From assembly GCA_040285825.1 (NCBI GenBank), contig JAUPSS010000004.1:2274550-2338549 (forward strand): a stretch of DNA of 64,000 nucleotides, given 5' to 3'. Shown one piece after another: positions 33,582-43,038 of this stretch. The notes under the pieces were generated by a model that saw only the letters and a list, made by a program, of their open reading frames with translations, searched no databases and was not told the origin of the DNA. The position numbers were made by a program, and so were the translations under genes. This stretch comes from Eukaryota sp. TZLM1-RC (lineage: Eukaryota; Metamonada: BaSk clade). Position 1 is the first letter of the stretch. Each line of letters starts with the position of its first letter.

Positions 33582-34502
33582 CTATTCGAAATCAACAAGT
33601 AAATCAATCTTATTTGATATACAAAATTCAAGCCAATTCAGAAAACAATCTGCACTCCCATGCTTGAAAACTTCCTTAAACTCGTTCAAAGACACAGGGC
33701 ATGCAACAATAATCCTATTGTAGAGACCAATTGAAACACAATGACCTGTCTTCGGAAGAATCATTTCACTCGAGAAATACTCGTTATTAGAACTATTTTT
33801 GATCAAGTCTAAAACGTTTAAACAAAATGAAATTAAAGAAGAACTAATTTCAGCACCATACTCTGGCAAAACAAGACCTTCTTCATCCGAAAAATAACAC
33901 ACTTTCCCTGCACCGTCGTTGGTTGTGTGGGTTAAGGAACATACAAAGATCCATGGACAACTAGATCTAGTGGAAGAGAAGAGGGAGCAGAGAGAACGAG
34001 AAACAACGAGGAGGAGGTCGATAGAAGATTGGATTATTGCAGGAACAAAGTTTGAAAATGTTTTCCCTGAAGAAGTTAACCTGGGTGTGGCTCCTGGAGT
34101 TCCTGAAGTACGATTGGGGAAGGAGAGCTCCGAAGCAAAGCGTGTTTTAAAAGCGGAGAGGAGTGACGAAGTGATGAAAGAGAGAGGTGAAGGTGTTGAT
34201 GGGAAGAGTGAGGAAGGTAGGACATGATGCGAGAGAGTGGGCGTAGATATACATGCACAAGTGATGCCATGGTTGTTGCTGTAGCAAAAGTGGAGAGAGA
34301 CATGTGAGTCGAGACTGACAAGCTTCGGTGAAGACTGAGGCAATATATCACAAGATTTAGAGGATAAAATATACAAGATTGCTGCCACACTTTCAGCAGT
34401 ATGTTTGGAAGAACTGATGGGAAGCCCATAATTGGGAGAAAACTGACGGTGGTAGAGAATATTGCCTCCCCTGGTCGAGAGAAAGAAAACAGCATGAAGC
34501 AT
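33582..34502 (-). CDS. probable longin-fold protein, 306 aa, family unresolved
   Basis: ATG at 34502; uninterrupted frame. The first 100 residues have the alternating hydrophobic pattern of a longin domain: MLHAVFFLSTRGGNILYHRQF, then a helix with AESVAAILYILSS, then VSLDSHVSLHFCYSNNHGITCACIS. A Ser-rich middle (about 100-195) is followed by a second similar pattern: AGKVCYFSDEEG, ISSSLISFCLNVLDLI, HCVSIGLYNRIIVACPV. Two longin-like units resemble trafficking proteins such as the FUZ/MON1/CCZ1/HPS1 group or small adaptor subunits, but I cannot choose among them. Fourteen kilobases of transposon debris surround it, yet the frame is clean and G+C is higher than the flanks, which supports a real gene. 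Confidence 0.6.
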   Translation of the reverse strand: MLHAVFFLSTRGGNILYHRQFSPNYGLPISSSKHTAESVAAILYILSSKSCDILPQSSPKLVSLDSHVSLHFCYSNNHGITCACISTPTLSHHVLPSSLFPSTPSPLSFITSSLLSAFKTRFASELSFPNRTSGTPGATPRLTSSGKTFSNFVPAIIQSSIDLLLVVSRSLCSLFSSTRSSCPWIFVCSLTHTTNDGAGKVCYFSDEEGLVLPEYGAEISSSLISFCLNVLDLIKNSSNNEYFSSEMILPKTGHCVSIGLYNRIIVACPVSLNEFKEVFKHGSADCFLNWLEFCISNKIDLLVDFE

Positions 34503-34637
34503 TACATCTAAGCCAGGATTAAATTGGCAAGGTCTATAATTATAGTATTATAATAACGGGAAATTCCCATAAGTAAAAGATCTATCTTTGTGTGGAATAA
34601 TTGCAAAAACTATCTACTACACAGATACTGAGCCTTT

Positions 34638-35087
34638 TCATTTCCACCATATTCTGGCTTCAGCAATTGCAAACATATTCAGACAAGCCAGTTTATTTCT
34701 ATTGAAGAGCTTTGTTGAGCCTTTGTTACTGAGTTTGCAACTCTCACTATCACAAGCTAATAAACCATGACATGTAATAACAGGAGTGTTTTCTCTTCTA
34801 TAGAATGTGGGATTTGCGACTCTCAAAAATGTAGCATCCTTATCAAAACAAACAGGACAATTTGCTGAACTGAAAGCTTCATTAATCATCAATATTTCAA
34901 ATTTATTCCTTTTCAGAAATTGAATACATCCAATGCCTGGAGTAGGCCTCTGATGTTTCAAATTCTTGGAACCTGTTTTACCATAATCACCCGTTAGTAT
35001 TAAAGTGTCTTTTGGATTGCCAAACTGCTGAACAAGGCTTTTCAACAACCAACTTTCAGTCTCTTGCTTGTCAATAAAAGCTTGCAT
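34638..35087 (-). pseudogene. Fanzor family 1, copy B (C-terminal half)
   Basis: 150 codons are open: MQAFIDKQETESWLLKSLVQ, LILTGDYGKTG (the Fanzor GDxx segment), RPTPGIGCIQFLKRNKFEI, MINEAFSSANCPVC (RuvC-II glutamate and first zinc pair), CHGLLACDSESC (second pair) and LFNRNKLACLNMFAI (RuvC-III region). This is the classical C-terminal layout of Fanzor1 proteins. The RuvC-III position has Asn (NRN) where nucleases have Asp (NRD). The N-terminal half and RuvC-I are gone; upstream of 35090 comes a polymerase exonuclease-like piece. It shows the 75-bp segment that copy A lost. Confidence 0.78.
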
Positions 35088-35122
35088 TTTATGAATTATT
35101 AATTTTTATTTTATTCTATTTT

Positions 35123-35335
35123 TTATGAAAGTTGATTGAGTACCTTCACCGTTGGATCATTTGAAACAGTAGGAAATGGTAAATTAAAATCATTAAATGT
35201 ATTTTTCAATAATGGTAAATCAAATTTGATTAAATTGTGATCCAATAAACAATGTGGTTGATAATTGCCAATAAGCTTTGAAAATCTACGAAGCAAAGTT
35301 TCCTCATTAGAGAATAATTCTGTATGAATATTCAT
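35123..35335 (-). pseudogene. relic of family-B polymerase exonuclease (Exo II region)
   Basis: The 70-codon frame contains SNEETLLRRFSKLIGNYQPH followed by CLLDHNLIKFDLPLLKNTF. This fits the Exo II region of family-B DNA polymerases (E..LL..F...I....PD...G(Y/H)N...FDLPYL). It lies between the Fz1-B C-terminus and the Exo I-like stretch of the inverted arm (35425 onward), in the order expected for one polymerase gene read on the minus strand. Confidence 0.45.
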
Positions 35336-35424
35336 ATTAATTTCAGGTTAACATCCAGTATGGGAACTCATCTTCAATAATTAAGAATATCTACTCTCCA
35401 AAAAGAAATTATGGCGGTCAAACC

Positions 35425-36740
35425 TACCAATAACAATCGAAATTGAAACACTTTCTGATCGAAAATCCACTTATTCATTTACTCATCAGTTTTCTTTTTC
35501 AAACGATTTACACCCTTTTTTCTCTTTCTGTTGATAATCTCATCAGCAGGCAGAAATTGGCCATCATGATTTTGGTAAAGATCACCATCCTGATATTGTT
35601 CAAATCAAAGCACATAACAGTGGGAAGATTTTGATTTGGGTTCATTGATTTGAATTGAAACAAAGGCTCAGGGTTGAAGCCACTAAGACTTGGCCCAATG
35701 ATTTTTTGATTATACTCGGTTTCAATGGTTTTTTTTGTCGAAATCTACCTGTTCTCGATATTGAACATTGTATTCACGATACAAAATTCTCGGTTCAGTG
35801 CTTGTTGTTGTATTTCCGCTTATGCTTTGATGTTTGTTGGTCAGAAATGGCATTTCTAATTAATTTTTATCGATGAGTTGATTCAAAATTGGATCTTCTC
35901 TTTCTGGGACCAGGAGTTGCTTCAACATCTCCATTCATTGTTAGATCAACAAAAAATGGGTTTGTTGGTAGAAGAAGTTGGCAGCTACTGGATTGAAAAC
36001 ATAAATTATAAACATAATCATCAAACTCAACATCAAAATAAGAATTTGAGACACAACGTCACATATTTAAAGTACAATTACTTAAACATAAATAATCAAC
36101 AATATCAAAAAAATCAAAATAACAATTCAAAACAAAACAAAACAAAAACAAAAGAAACATTCCGTATTTAAGGTGATTATTACCATGGCTGATTCAACAG
36201 CACCCATATCATGACTCACATGATGTTTCAAAAAAGTGATATACTCTACCCCCACGGAAGGATCAGAACGACGATTCCAAGAGGAAATCGAGGCTCTGAC
36301 CTTCCCTTTATTCCTGTAAAGCAGGATGACTGTTCCCGACTGAAGAGTTCAGGAGGAAGTACTCTGCTGTTGTGTGAAGAACAGGTTGAAAGAGGAGGTG
36401 GGAACCGGATCCGTTACCTCGTTATCCTTTTTCTCCTTCTGCTGCATGATGGTAGAAGAGTGTGAAATGTCAGAAGAATCTCGCTGAGAAATATCTGACA
36501 TGCTGATTGCAAATTCAAATTGATATTTTGAGTTGCTAATGTTCACAATTTTATAACATGTTTAATTCACCTTTTTGTTCGCACTTCCTCCACCATACTT
36601 TCGTCTTGCTTATTGGCTTTCACCTTCCACCTGCTGCTTGGCTCAAGCTTATGGAGCTGTTATCCAAAACTTCCTCGCTACAATCAGTTACCTTTTCTTC
36701 TATGAAAGTACTTCTCACGCCAAAATCCTTTCAGCAGTAG
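35425..36740 (-). repeat. right arm of the ~1.4-kb inverted duplication
   Basis: Reverse complement of 13680-15195. It carries, from right to left, a CEP78-like coding fragment (36575-36740, read on +: LPPAAWLKLMELLSKTSSLQ), the short conserved MSDIS frame (minus, about 36500-36350) and the Exo I-like stretch (about 35620-35590). The CEP78 fragment ends in a stop shortly after the match ends and is not a functional gene. Confidence 0.8.
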
Positions 36741-36799
36741 GATCGATCACAAACTTTTCCTTCTATTCTTATTCTACTTTTTTAGAAAATGTTTAAGAA

Positions 36800-37824
36800 G
36801 ACCGTACAAATACTAGTTGGGGTTGAAGTAAAACTGTAAGTTGAGACATAACGTTTCTGAAACAGTTTGAAATGATTACCAATATTCAGTATATATATGC
36901 AGTAAGCTAAACACAATGTTATAGATCTTTGATTATTACCAGAAGGTATCTGCAAAAAAGGGTTTGGTTGGAATTAAAAAAAAGGGAATACATCGGAATA
37001 ACAGAAAACAATTGTTTATTCTTACTGAGGTGCAGCATGGCCAATGCCGACATTTTCTTTCTTTTGAGTACCATCACTTGCAGCAACTACATAATCTTTC
37101 ATTTCACTGGTGCTACCACACATTATTTTCGTCAAATTTCGGAAGTATGTTGGTCGTCTCATCTATTGCTTCAATTTCAATTCCCTTAAATCCATATATC
37201 GTTGACTTGGGATGAACCAAATGGCCATTCAGCTCAAGTCATTTGACAATGCTTAAACAGTGATTTGAATTTTGCAACTACAATTGTAAGCTCAAAAACC
37301 TAGAGAGTTATGACCGTTTATATTAATTAGTTTTGATGTAGAATATAGCATCTTTTTCCAATACATTCAACTATATAGTAAAGCAACGCAATGTCGAATT
37401 TTTATGAAAGTATGAAATAGTAATAGCTAAGACAAGATAGTGTCAATTGTTATTCGAGTTTGGATTGGGATGTTGAAAAAAACATTCATATAAAAAATCA
37501 TTAGCATAAATGATTTATCGGAACCAATTGACAAATTTAATTGATGAAAAAATGAATTCATTAAACTTCAGCACAAATGCATATACATTGTAAAAAAGAA
37601 CCACAGAAAGACCTTATGAACGGAAAGAATCAAATCATTGTAACCTGTGTTTAATTCAAAAAAATGATAAATGAAAAAAATAAAAAAAGCACAATGAAAT
37701 AGGCTAAGAACAAAAACATCCATTTCAACAAAATATAATAATAAATTAAATTCGCTTTAACTGACCAACAAAGCTTCAATTTAAATCAATAAAAATTCAA
37801 TAATGATTCAATAAAAAATCACTT
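36800..37824. other. no gene recognised upstream of CEP76 3' end
   Basis: 1 kb of AT-rich sequence. Short frames at 36929-37215 are unconvincing. The right end is the 3' UTR region of the CEP76 gene. Confidence 0.4.
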
Positions 37825-40524
37825 TCAAACCTGAGACCTCATTGACAAACTAAGAGAATCACCATAATTAATTTCTCCAGAAGGTTTGTTATCCAGTGGA
37901 GGTGCACACGAAACAAATTTAAAAACATCAGTAATGATATAACCAACAACTACAGATACCAAAGGAACATTACCGATGATATATTCCACATTCACTCCAA
38001 GTCCGAATAACGGATCCTGTTTGCAATCAAGGATTCCCGTATGACAGATTTCCTTGAAGATAGAATTGACACTAGTAGAGCTACAAAGAAGAGATGTTGT
38101 TCGTAAAATTGAATGTGGCGGAGTATGCTGAAAATGAAGAGGATTGGATGAGTGAAACTTGGTGTTGAACATCCTTAGCTTATTATCACCAGGATATCCA
38201 GTTTTGAATCTTTGTAGTGATAAAACATCCCTAGAAAGAGTAATAAAATGTTTAGAAAGAGGGCGATAGATAAGAGTTTTCATATCCAGTGTTTTTTCTC
38301 TATAAACTTTGATTTTATTTAACAAAAGTTCGTTCAACTCCTCAGAAATTTCAGCTGAATACCCAGTTGGTGGTATGGTCAGACTTGCTGGAGCTTCATA
38401 AACCTTTGCAAAACTAAATAATGTTTTAGACCTTGCAGTAAGAAAGGGTAACCACTTGTCATTTAAAGTGATATTAAAATTAACCTTTTCAATATCCAAT
38501 CTATTAAACTTTTGAACATTCAACCAAACATTTGAGGAATTAAACATACAACCTACAGTTTTGTATGGGAAATTGTTTGATTTTGTGTCAATAAAAGGGG
38601 TACTTCGATGCAAACACCAATGGTGAACAGTCACTGCCTCTTTTCTTGATGTAGAAGAGTCATCAAAGTTGATTGATTGGCTTTCTGAAAAGTCTTCAAC
38701 ATTCTGACCCTCTGACAGGTCACCATCTCTCTTTTTGACCTTCTCAAACGTGACCACCCAATAAGCAAAACCATTAAACTTATCTGTCCCGCACGCAACG
38801 AACGCATCAACCCCCAATCCAATAAAAAGACAGGCTAATAAAATAGCTTTTTCTAATTGAGTTGCCCAAAGTCTATGTATGATTGTAGAAGGGGAACAAA
38901 TTTGTTCCGGAATTGGAGGCCGCTCACCTGGTAATATTTCAGAGTTGCTTGATAGACAAGTTGATTGACTAGAAGGGATCAACGAGATAAGTTCAGCAGC
39001 TGTTGTTTGATTGAATTGTTCATTCGCTCGGTAAAAATTATGTGTTTGAAGGGGAAACAGAAACGACCAAATTGGGCGGAAAACATTGTATTCACAAGGC
39101 GCGCAAATGCAAAAGACCCGCCTTGAAGCAAACCTTCGGACTTCTTTGAGAAAAGAGCTATAATAACCATAAAAGGTACTGGGGTAAGTGTTGTTTGTGA
39201 AGACAGCTTCTGGGTGGTTAGCTGTATCAGCAGAGAAATTCTTGAGGTCTTGACTGAAATTGGGAATTTTTCCTGAATGAGAATTGATTAAAATTGAAGA
39301 AAAATTTTTAATATTTTCGTTTAGCAAATGTTTATCACGATCACGTGCGAATTTTGATTTTTGACCATCATTAAAGGTCGCCAGTAACGTGCCCAAATTA
39401 CTTTGAAATTTATGATTGGTATTCATTACATTAACATTCAAATCATTTTGTAATTTATCTTTAAACCTCCTCAATGCATAGTTTTCCAGCAATTGACGCC
39501 GAATAACAACACCATCTTCATTGCAAGAAAGGGTTAGCTTAATGGTAGGGGGACTGGATTGAAACTTGGCTCCGTGGGGGTTCAATTCCAGGTTGAGGGA
39601 CTTTGGTTGGTGGCTACAATCGAGTAGTATAAAGCTAAGAGGAATCTTGCAATAAGCTATACATTCAGAATGACCAGTTTCAGTTGATTGAGGGTTAGAA
39701 TCAATCAATTCTGATTGGGAAAGTGGTAGAAAACGACGTACTTCTACAATAAGCTGCTGGGCGGCAACCCATTGTTGGGCGGTTCTCAATTTAGCAGGTA
39801 GGTCAAAATTCAGAGAAGTTTTGAACTGCCATGATGTGGGCTGCCAATGATTAAGCACAACTGGTCCATCGCAACTGTTCCCACATAGACAGAAAGACAA
39901 GAAAGCAAGACCCGAGGAGAGATCCAAACGTAGAGGAAAAGGCCATGGAACGGTGGGAAGACTGGTCAGCGACAGGACTGAAATGGAAACCCTTCTATTA
40001 AGAGAACCCTCAATAGCGATATTAGAAAGGTCATCAACTACCCAAGAAGTGTTGGAGCGAACAATTTCTACGAATTGATTAGAAGAAAGAGTTTCAGAGC
40101 CATGTTTGAAGTAATTCTTGATTATTGAATCACCAATAAATTGGGGTATATTGAACCTTCCTGATTTCAGAATACGTTGGAAAGCTTCCTTGCCTATACC
40201 TCTACCATAACGTCTTGAAAACTCATCAAATGCACGACGGACATTTTCCAATTCCTTATCGATAATGTCTTGATAATCAGAAAGAAAACAAATGAAATCA
40301 TCAAATTCAAAAGATGGAGGTGTGTGTTTGAGGGTGCTATACTGGGAAATATAAGATTCACATTGTTCTAAGGAGCGTGCTGGACCAAAAAGTGGTAATA
40401 GATTGTGTAAATCTTGAGCAGTGAGTCGAGAATGATGTTCAGTTAGAAATTGTTCAAAAATACGTTTGTATTGCTGTTCTTGATAAAAAGAGAAGTGGGG
40501 TAACATATCACAGCTGTTGTACAC
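37825..40524 (-). CDS. CEP76: CEP76-like centrosomal protein, 899 aa
   Basis: One uninterrupted exon from ATG 40524. Order of parts: an EF-hand-like helical N-terminus with acidic phenylalanine-rich motifs (about 1-165), a C2-like beta region (about 175-345), a linker, then the transglutaminase/peptidase-like domain characteristic of CEP76 at about 540-690: LEKAILLACLFIGLGVDAFVACGT, AYWVVTFEK, VHHWCLHRSTPFID, FPYKTVGCMFNSSNVWLNVQ, DKWLPFL. Animal CEP76 has LLCSLLLGFGLDAFVCVGTK and YKTIGCVFN in the same places. CEP76 sits on centrioles and limits reduplication. The protein is longer than the human one (659 aa) at both ends. It is head to head with the RSP11/ropporin gene, 137 bp between the start codons. 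Confidence 0.88.
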   Translation of the reverse strand: MYNSCDMLPHFSFYQEQQYKRIFEQFLTEHHSRLTAQDLHNLLPLFGPARSLEQCESYISQYSTLKHTPPSFEFDDFICFLSDYQDIIDKELENVRRAFDEFSRRYGRGIGKEAFQRILKSGRFNIPQFIGDSIIKNYFKHGSETLSSNQFVEIVRSNTSWVVDDLSNIAIEGSLNRRVSISVLSLTSLPTVPWPFPLRLDLSSGLAFLSFCLCGNSCDGPVVLNHWQPTSWQFKTSLNFDLPAKLRTAQQWVAAQQLIVEVRRFLPLSQSELIDSNPQSTETGHSECIAYCKIPLSFILLDCSHQPKSLNLELNPHGAKFQSSPPTIKLTLSCNEDGVVIRRQLLENYALRRFKDKLQNDLNVNVMNTNHKFQSNLGTLLATFNDGQKSKFARDRDKHLLNENIKNFSSILINSHSGKIPNFSQDLKNFSADTANHPEAVFTNNTYPSTFYGYYSSFLKEVRRFASRRVFCICAPCEYNVFRPIWSFLFPLQTHNFYRANEQFNQTTAAELISLIPSSQSTCLSSNSEILPGERPPIPEQICSPSTIIHRLWATQLEKAILLACLFIGLGVDAFVACGTDKFNGFAYWVVTFEKVKKRDGDLSEGQNVEDFSESQSINFDDSSTSRKEAVTVHHWCLHRSTPFIDTKSNNFPYKTVGCMFNSSNVWLNVQKFNRLDIEKVNFNITLNDKWLPFLTARSKTLFSFAKVYEAPASLTIPPTGYSAEISEELNELLLNKIKVYREKTLDMKTLIYRPLSKHFITLSRDVLSLQRFKTGYPGDNKLRMFNTKFHSSNPLHFQHTPPHSILRTTSLLCSSTSVNSIFKEICHTGILDCKQDPLFGLGVNVEYIIGNVPLVSVVVGYIITDVFKFVSCAPPLDNKPSGEINYGDSLSLSMRSQV

Positions 40525-40661
40525 ACTGTGGGCTCAAAAAGGTTTTGTGAAGTTGTGTTGAGTTAACAGAAGTCAATATAGGATCTGAACGTTGTGATTT
40601 CACAAAAAAAGTCGCTTATACACCAAACACATATTCCACATAATACACCTTATTTGTAGGA
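40525..40661. promoter_or_regulatory. shared bidirectional promoter of CEP76 and RSP11-like genes
   Basis: 137 bp separate the two start codons, too little for two independent long promoters. It contains the palindrome-like tgtgatttcaca at 40593-40604, close to the core (tgtgaatttcac) of the 20-bp motif upstream of three other genes. No clear RFX X-box was found. Co-expression of a centriolar and an axonemal gene is inferred from the arrangement. Confidence 0.5.
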
Positions 40662-41294
40662 ATGGACTCTATTTTTCTCAGAGAACAAATACATGTCCCT
40701 GAGGACCTTCCTTCTATCATAACAGATTGGACAAAGGAGGTTATACGTAATCAACCTAAAAATATCTACCACTTCTCAGCCAACTACTTTGCAGCTCTAG
40801 CCAATGAATCTCTGGGTGAAGATAAGTACACAGTGGAGCCTCTCTCCATTACTGCTGATCAGCTCAACGAGCTTATACAACGACTACCTTCAATTGATGT
40901 GTCACAGTCTCTATCTCTAACAAAACTTCAGCTACTCGACAGTTGTCGCTCTGTTGCCATACCTCCTGTTCTTGCAGAAAATGTCTTTGAGATCCTGGGT
41001 CCTCAATCCAACTCCGTCTCATGGCCTTGTTTTGCTGTATTAATAGCCACCTTTGCGTCTGATTCAGCAACAGAAGCCCTCAAGCTCTTGTATCAATCAC
41101 TATCGTCTTACTTCCAGTCCAATGTCCCTCTTCCGGTCCTTGTGACTTCTACGATGGCTATTGCTGAACGGGACGAATCCTTAGCCAAGTATGTTGATTC
41201 TTTGGTCAGCTTTTCAGGAGAGGATGATTGGAAAAGTAGAACAATCTCTGTGGAGGAGTTTACAAGCAAGGTTGGTTTGTCAGATGTACAATAA
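40662..41294 (+). CDS. ropporin/radial-spoke RSP11-like protein, 210 aa
   Basis: The N-terminus is an RIIa-type docking domain: VPEDLPSIITDWTKEVIRNQ, NIYHFSANYFAALANES, matching the ROPN1/RSP11 version (IPPELP..LKEF.K..IR.QP......ADYF.AL). The remainder follows ropporin in length (about 210 aa) and pattern, including LLDSCRSVAIPPVLAENVFEIL, VSWPCFAVLI and a C-terminal ISVEEFTSKVG. In algae RSP11 is part of the radial spoke stalk; in animals ropporin binds AKAPs in sperm flagella. Its presence implies motile 9+2 flagella. ATG start; no intron. Divergent partner is CEP76. Confidence 0.88.
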   Translation: MDSIFLREQIHVPEDLPSIITDWTKEVIRNQPKNIYHFSANYFAALANESLGEDKYTVEPLSITADQLNELIQRLPSIDVSQSLSLTKLQLLDSCRSVAIPPVLAENVFEILGPQSNSVSWPCFAVLIATFASDSATEALKLLYQSLSSYFQSNVPLPVLVTSTMAIAERDESLAKYVDSLVSFSGEDDWKSRTISVEEFTSKVGLSDVQ

Positions 41295-41416
41295 TTTCAA
41301 AATAAAATAAAGTAATTTTTAATTTTATTGAAAAACATTTTTAATGTTTTAAATTGTTAATCCAAAACTAAATTTTGTTAAAAAAATTGAAACCTAAATT
41401 CCACGCGGGTTCCAAA

Positions 41417-42155
41417 TTAAAGATCTTTATCAACAATATTTTCCTTGAACACGACATATTTGAAAAATCCTTTGCTAATTGCAATGAACCAATAAACATT
41501 CGCAAAATGGAAAAAAAGAGAAGAAATAGTAAAATGTACACGGAAAGCAAAATTATATTCAGAAAAGGGAAAATCTGTAATATAAAAAAATTATCGAAAT
41601 TACACTGATAAAAATTCTAAAAATCAACCAAAAACCAAATAACAAGCCACCATTTACCCTGAAATACTTACATTTTTTCAAGTCGGGGGTCGAGGAAAAA
41701 TAATAATGAAGATAAACAAACAAATTGGCAACTTCTGATAAGCTTTGGAAAATAGGGTAAAAAAAGCCTGATTTGGTAAAGTGAACCAATAACCACCCAC
41801 TAATACAAAGTAAATGATGAATAAAAAATATACCTTCAAAAAGAGAATGATAGTGGGCAAGTAATAAAAACGTATCAGCCAAGTAATACCCAAATGATAC
41901 ACCCACCAAATGAGCATTGTTTGGGAAGAAGCTGAATCTAGGATGGATTGGAGTAGAAAAAAGAAAGTAGAGTGACAGAGAAAAAATAAAGATAGAATGG
42001 AGTAAAGAAGAACATCTTGTTCGAAGACCGTTCTTCTTTACGATATTCAGAGAGTCGTAACAGGGATGAACCACACGCAAAACACACGGAGAATACTTGA
42101 AAACAAAGATAAAGAAGAACGCTGATAAGGCAGATGCAGTAGTAAAGCTATCCAT
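41417..42155 (-). CDS. TLC-domain membrane protein (TLCD4/TMEM56-like), 235 aa
   Basis: Two exons, 41606-42155 and 41417-41574, joined across a 31-nt intron (41575-41605, GTGTAA donor, TTACAG acceptor); without splicing the frame ends early at 41559. Six or so hydrophobic helices are visible. The TLC-type signatures are GVSFGYYLADTFLLL, the HH pair in FFIHHLLCISGW, LSEVANLFVYLHYY, NGGLLFGFWLIFRI and, only after splicing, NVYWFIAISKGFFKYV, which matches the end of TLCD4 (NVMWMIKISKG). TLC proteins act in lipid sensing, transport or synthesis in internal membranes; the exact role is unknown. It is in tandem with the PSME3IP1-like gene, 48 bp downstream. Confidence 0.82.
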
Positions 42156-42203
42156 TGTGATCGATGATTGAAGTCAACAACAGACAATAACCTTAGCAGA
42201 TAT

Positions 42204-42596
42204 CTAGTCTTCTTCTGAAGAATCCCCATAATGAACCAGTTTTTTAGGAGGGGACGTTGGTGGCGCTGTTTGTGTTGGACTATGCTTCTGGGAAACAGTC
42301 TGTTCCTGAATTACAGGAATATCATCATCTGGTTGGATAGATTTGATATATAATTCTCTCTGTTGTTTCTCGTAAAGTGTGATGTGGTCATATTCAATTT
42401 GAGAGAGTGATGACCTAGCAGCTCGTTTGAGACTGTATCGTTCAAGAAATTCATCTTCTCTCTGCTTCTCTTGCTCAGCAAACTGTTCTCCTAGAGATTT
42501 CCGTTGTTGTGACTGTTGAGTAGAGGGTAATTCTGTGCCGGATTGACGTAGTTCTTCAATCTGCTTCTCCGAGATGAATGAATCTCCTATTGACAT
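42204..42596 (-). CDS. PSME3IP1/NIP30 (FAM192A) N-terminal-domain protein, 130 aa
   Basis: ATG at 42596. The first 85 residues carry the NIP30 domain: FISEKQIEELR, EQFAEQEKQREDEF, RYSLKRAARSSLSQIEYDHITLYEKQ. The tail (about 86-130) is Pro/Ser-rich and acidic, ending HYGDSSEED. Animal members are about 250 aa and bind the PA28-gamma proteasome activator in the nucleus; only the N-terminal domain and an acidic end are kept here. The 20-bp motif at 42669-42688 lies 72 bp upstream of the start codon. Confidence 0.85.
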   Translation of the reverse strand: MSIGDSFISEKQIEELRQSGTELPSTQQSQQRKSLGEQFAEQEKQREDEFLERYSLKRAARSSLSQIEYDHITLYEKQQRELYIKSIQPDDDIPVIQEQTVSQKHSPTQTAPPTSPPKKLVHYGDSSEED

Positions 42597-42668
42597 TAAC
42601 TCAAAAGGTAGCGATTTGTAAGGAAGTTGAGTTGAAATTTGTTAATGTCAATTGAAAATTTTTATTCC

Positions 42669-42688
42669 TACTGTGAATTTCACTTATC
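42669..42688 (-). promoter_or_regulatory. 20-bp motif, copy 1 (upstream of PSME3IP1-like gene; end of Fz2-C)
   Basis: tactgtgaatttcacttatc on the + strand, identical at 56531-56550 and 57979-57998. In the direction of the gene it reads gataagtgaaattcacagta and lies 72 bp before the ATG. It also marks the point where similarity between the two Fz2 copies stops. Core gtgaa-ttcac is an imperfect palindrome. It may be a promoter element, the right end of the Fz2 element, or both. Confidence 0.6.
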
Positions 42689-43038
42689 ATTCACTCCTGT
42701 TTTCAACTTTCTGAATGTCTACTCACAGGCTGTAAGAGACATGTAGCATCATTTGACAAAGACAATCATGATTTTCATCAATGGGCTACCTCACTTAAAT
42801 ACACCTACTGCTTTCACAGAACAAAGCCTCGCGACTTGATGTATCTCAGTGGATCTACCAAATGCTACCAAGGTATTTGTAGATCGGTCTCAAAAGTTTT
42901 TCAAAAAAATCAAAATACTACAAAATAAAATAAAAGTTGTTCCAAAGTTTTTGTTTCTGTATGCTCATGTTCCCCATTCATCTCCTCAACAGAGCATCTG
43001 GGCAAATGTATCTTTCCCGCAACAATTCCGCTTTCTTC
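42689..43038 (-). ncRNA. candidate guide-RNA (fRNA) region at the 3' end of Fz2-C
   Basis: Known: Fanzor and TnpB guide RNAs come from the 3' end of the element, reaching into the flank. Seen: about 350 bp 3' of the Fz2 frame are conserved between copies C and E (42689-43038 and 57999-58307). On the + strand part of it (about 42731-42890) could be read as a 50-codon frame (CKRHVASFD..., YTYCFHRTKPRDL), so an antisense coding exon is the rival explanation. No RNA fold was computed. Confidence 0.3.

Noticed and set aside
33919-34227. Plus-strand frame rich in Arg/Glu (VKEHTKIHGQLDLVEEKREQ)
   Set aside because: It is antisense to the Ser/Pro-rich middle of the longin-like gene, which gives spurious charged frames.
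40525-40661. RFX X-box between CEP76 and RSP11
   Set aside because: gttgtgttgagttaac at about 40551-40566 has the wrong spacing and half-site sequence for an X-box.
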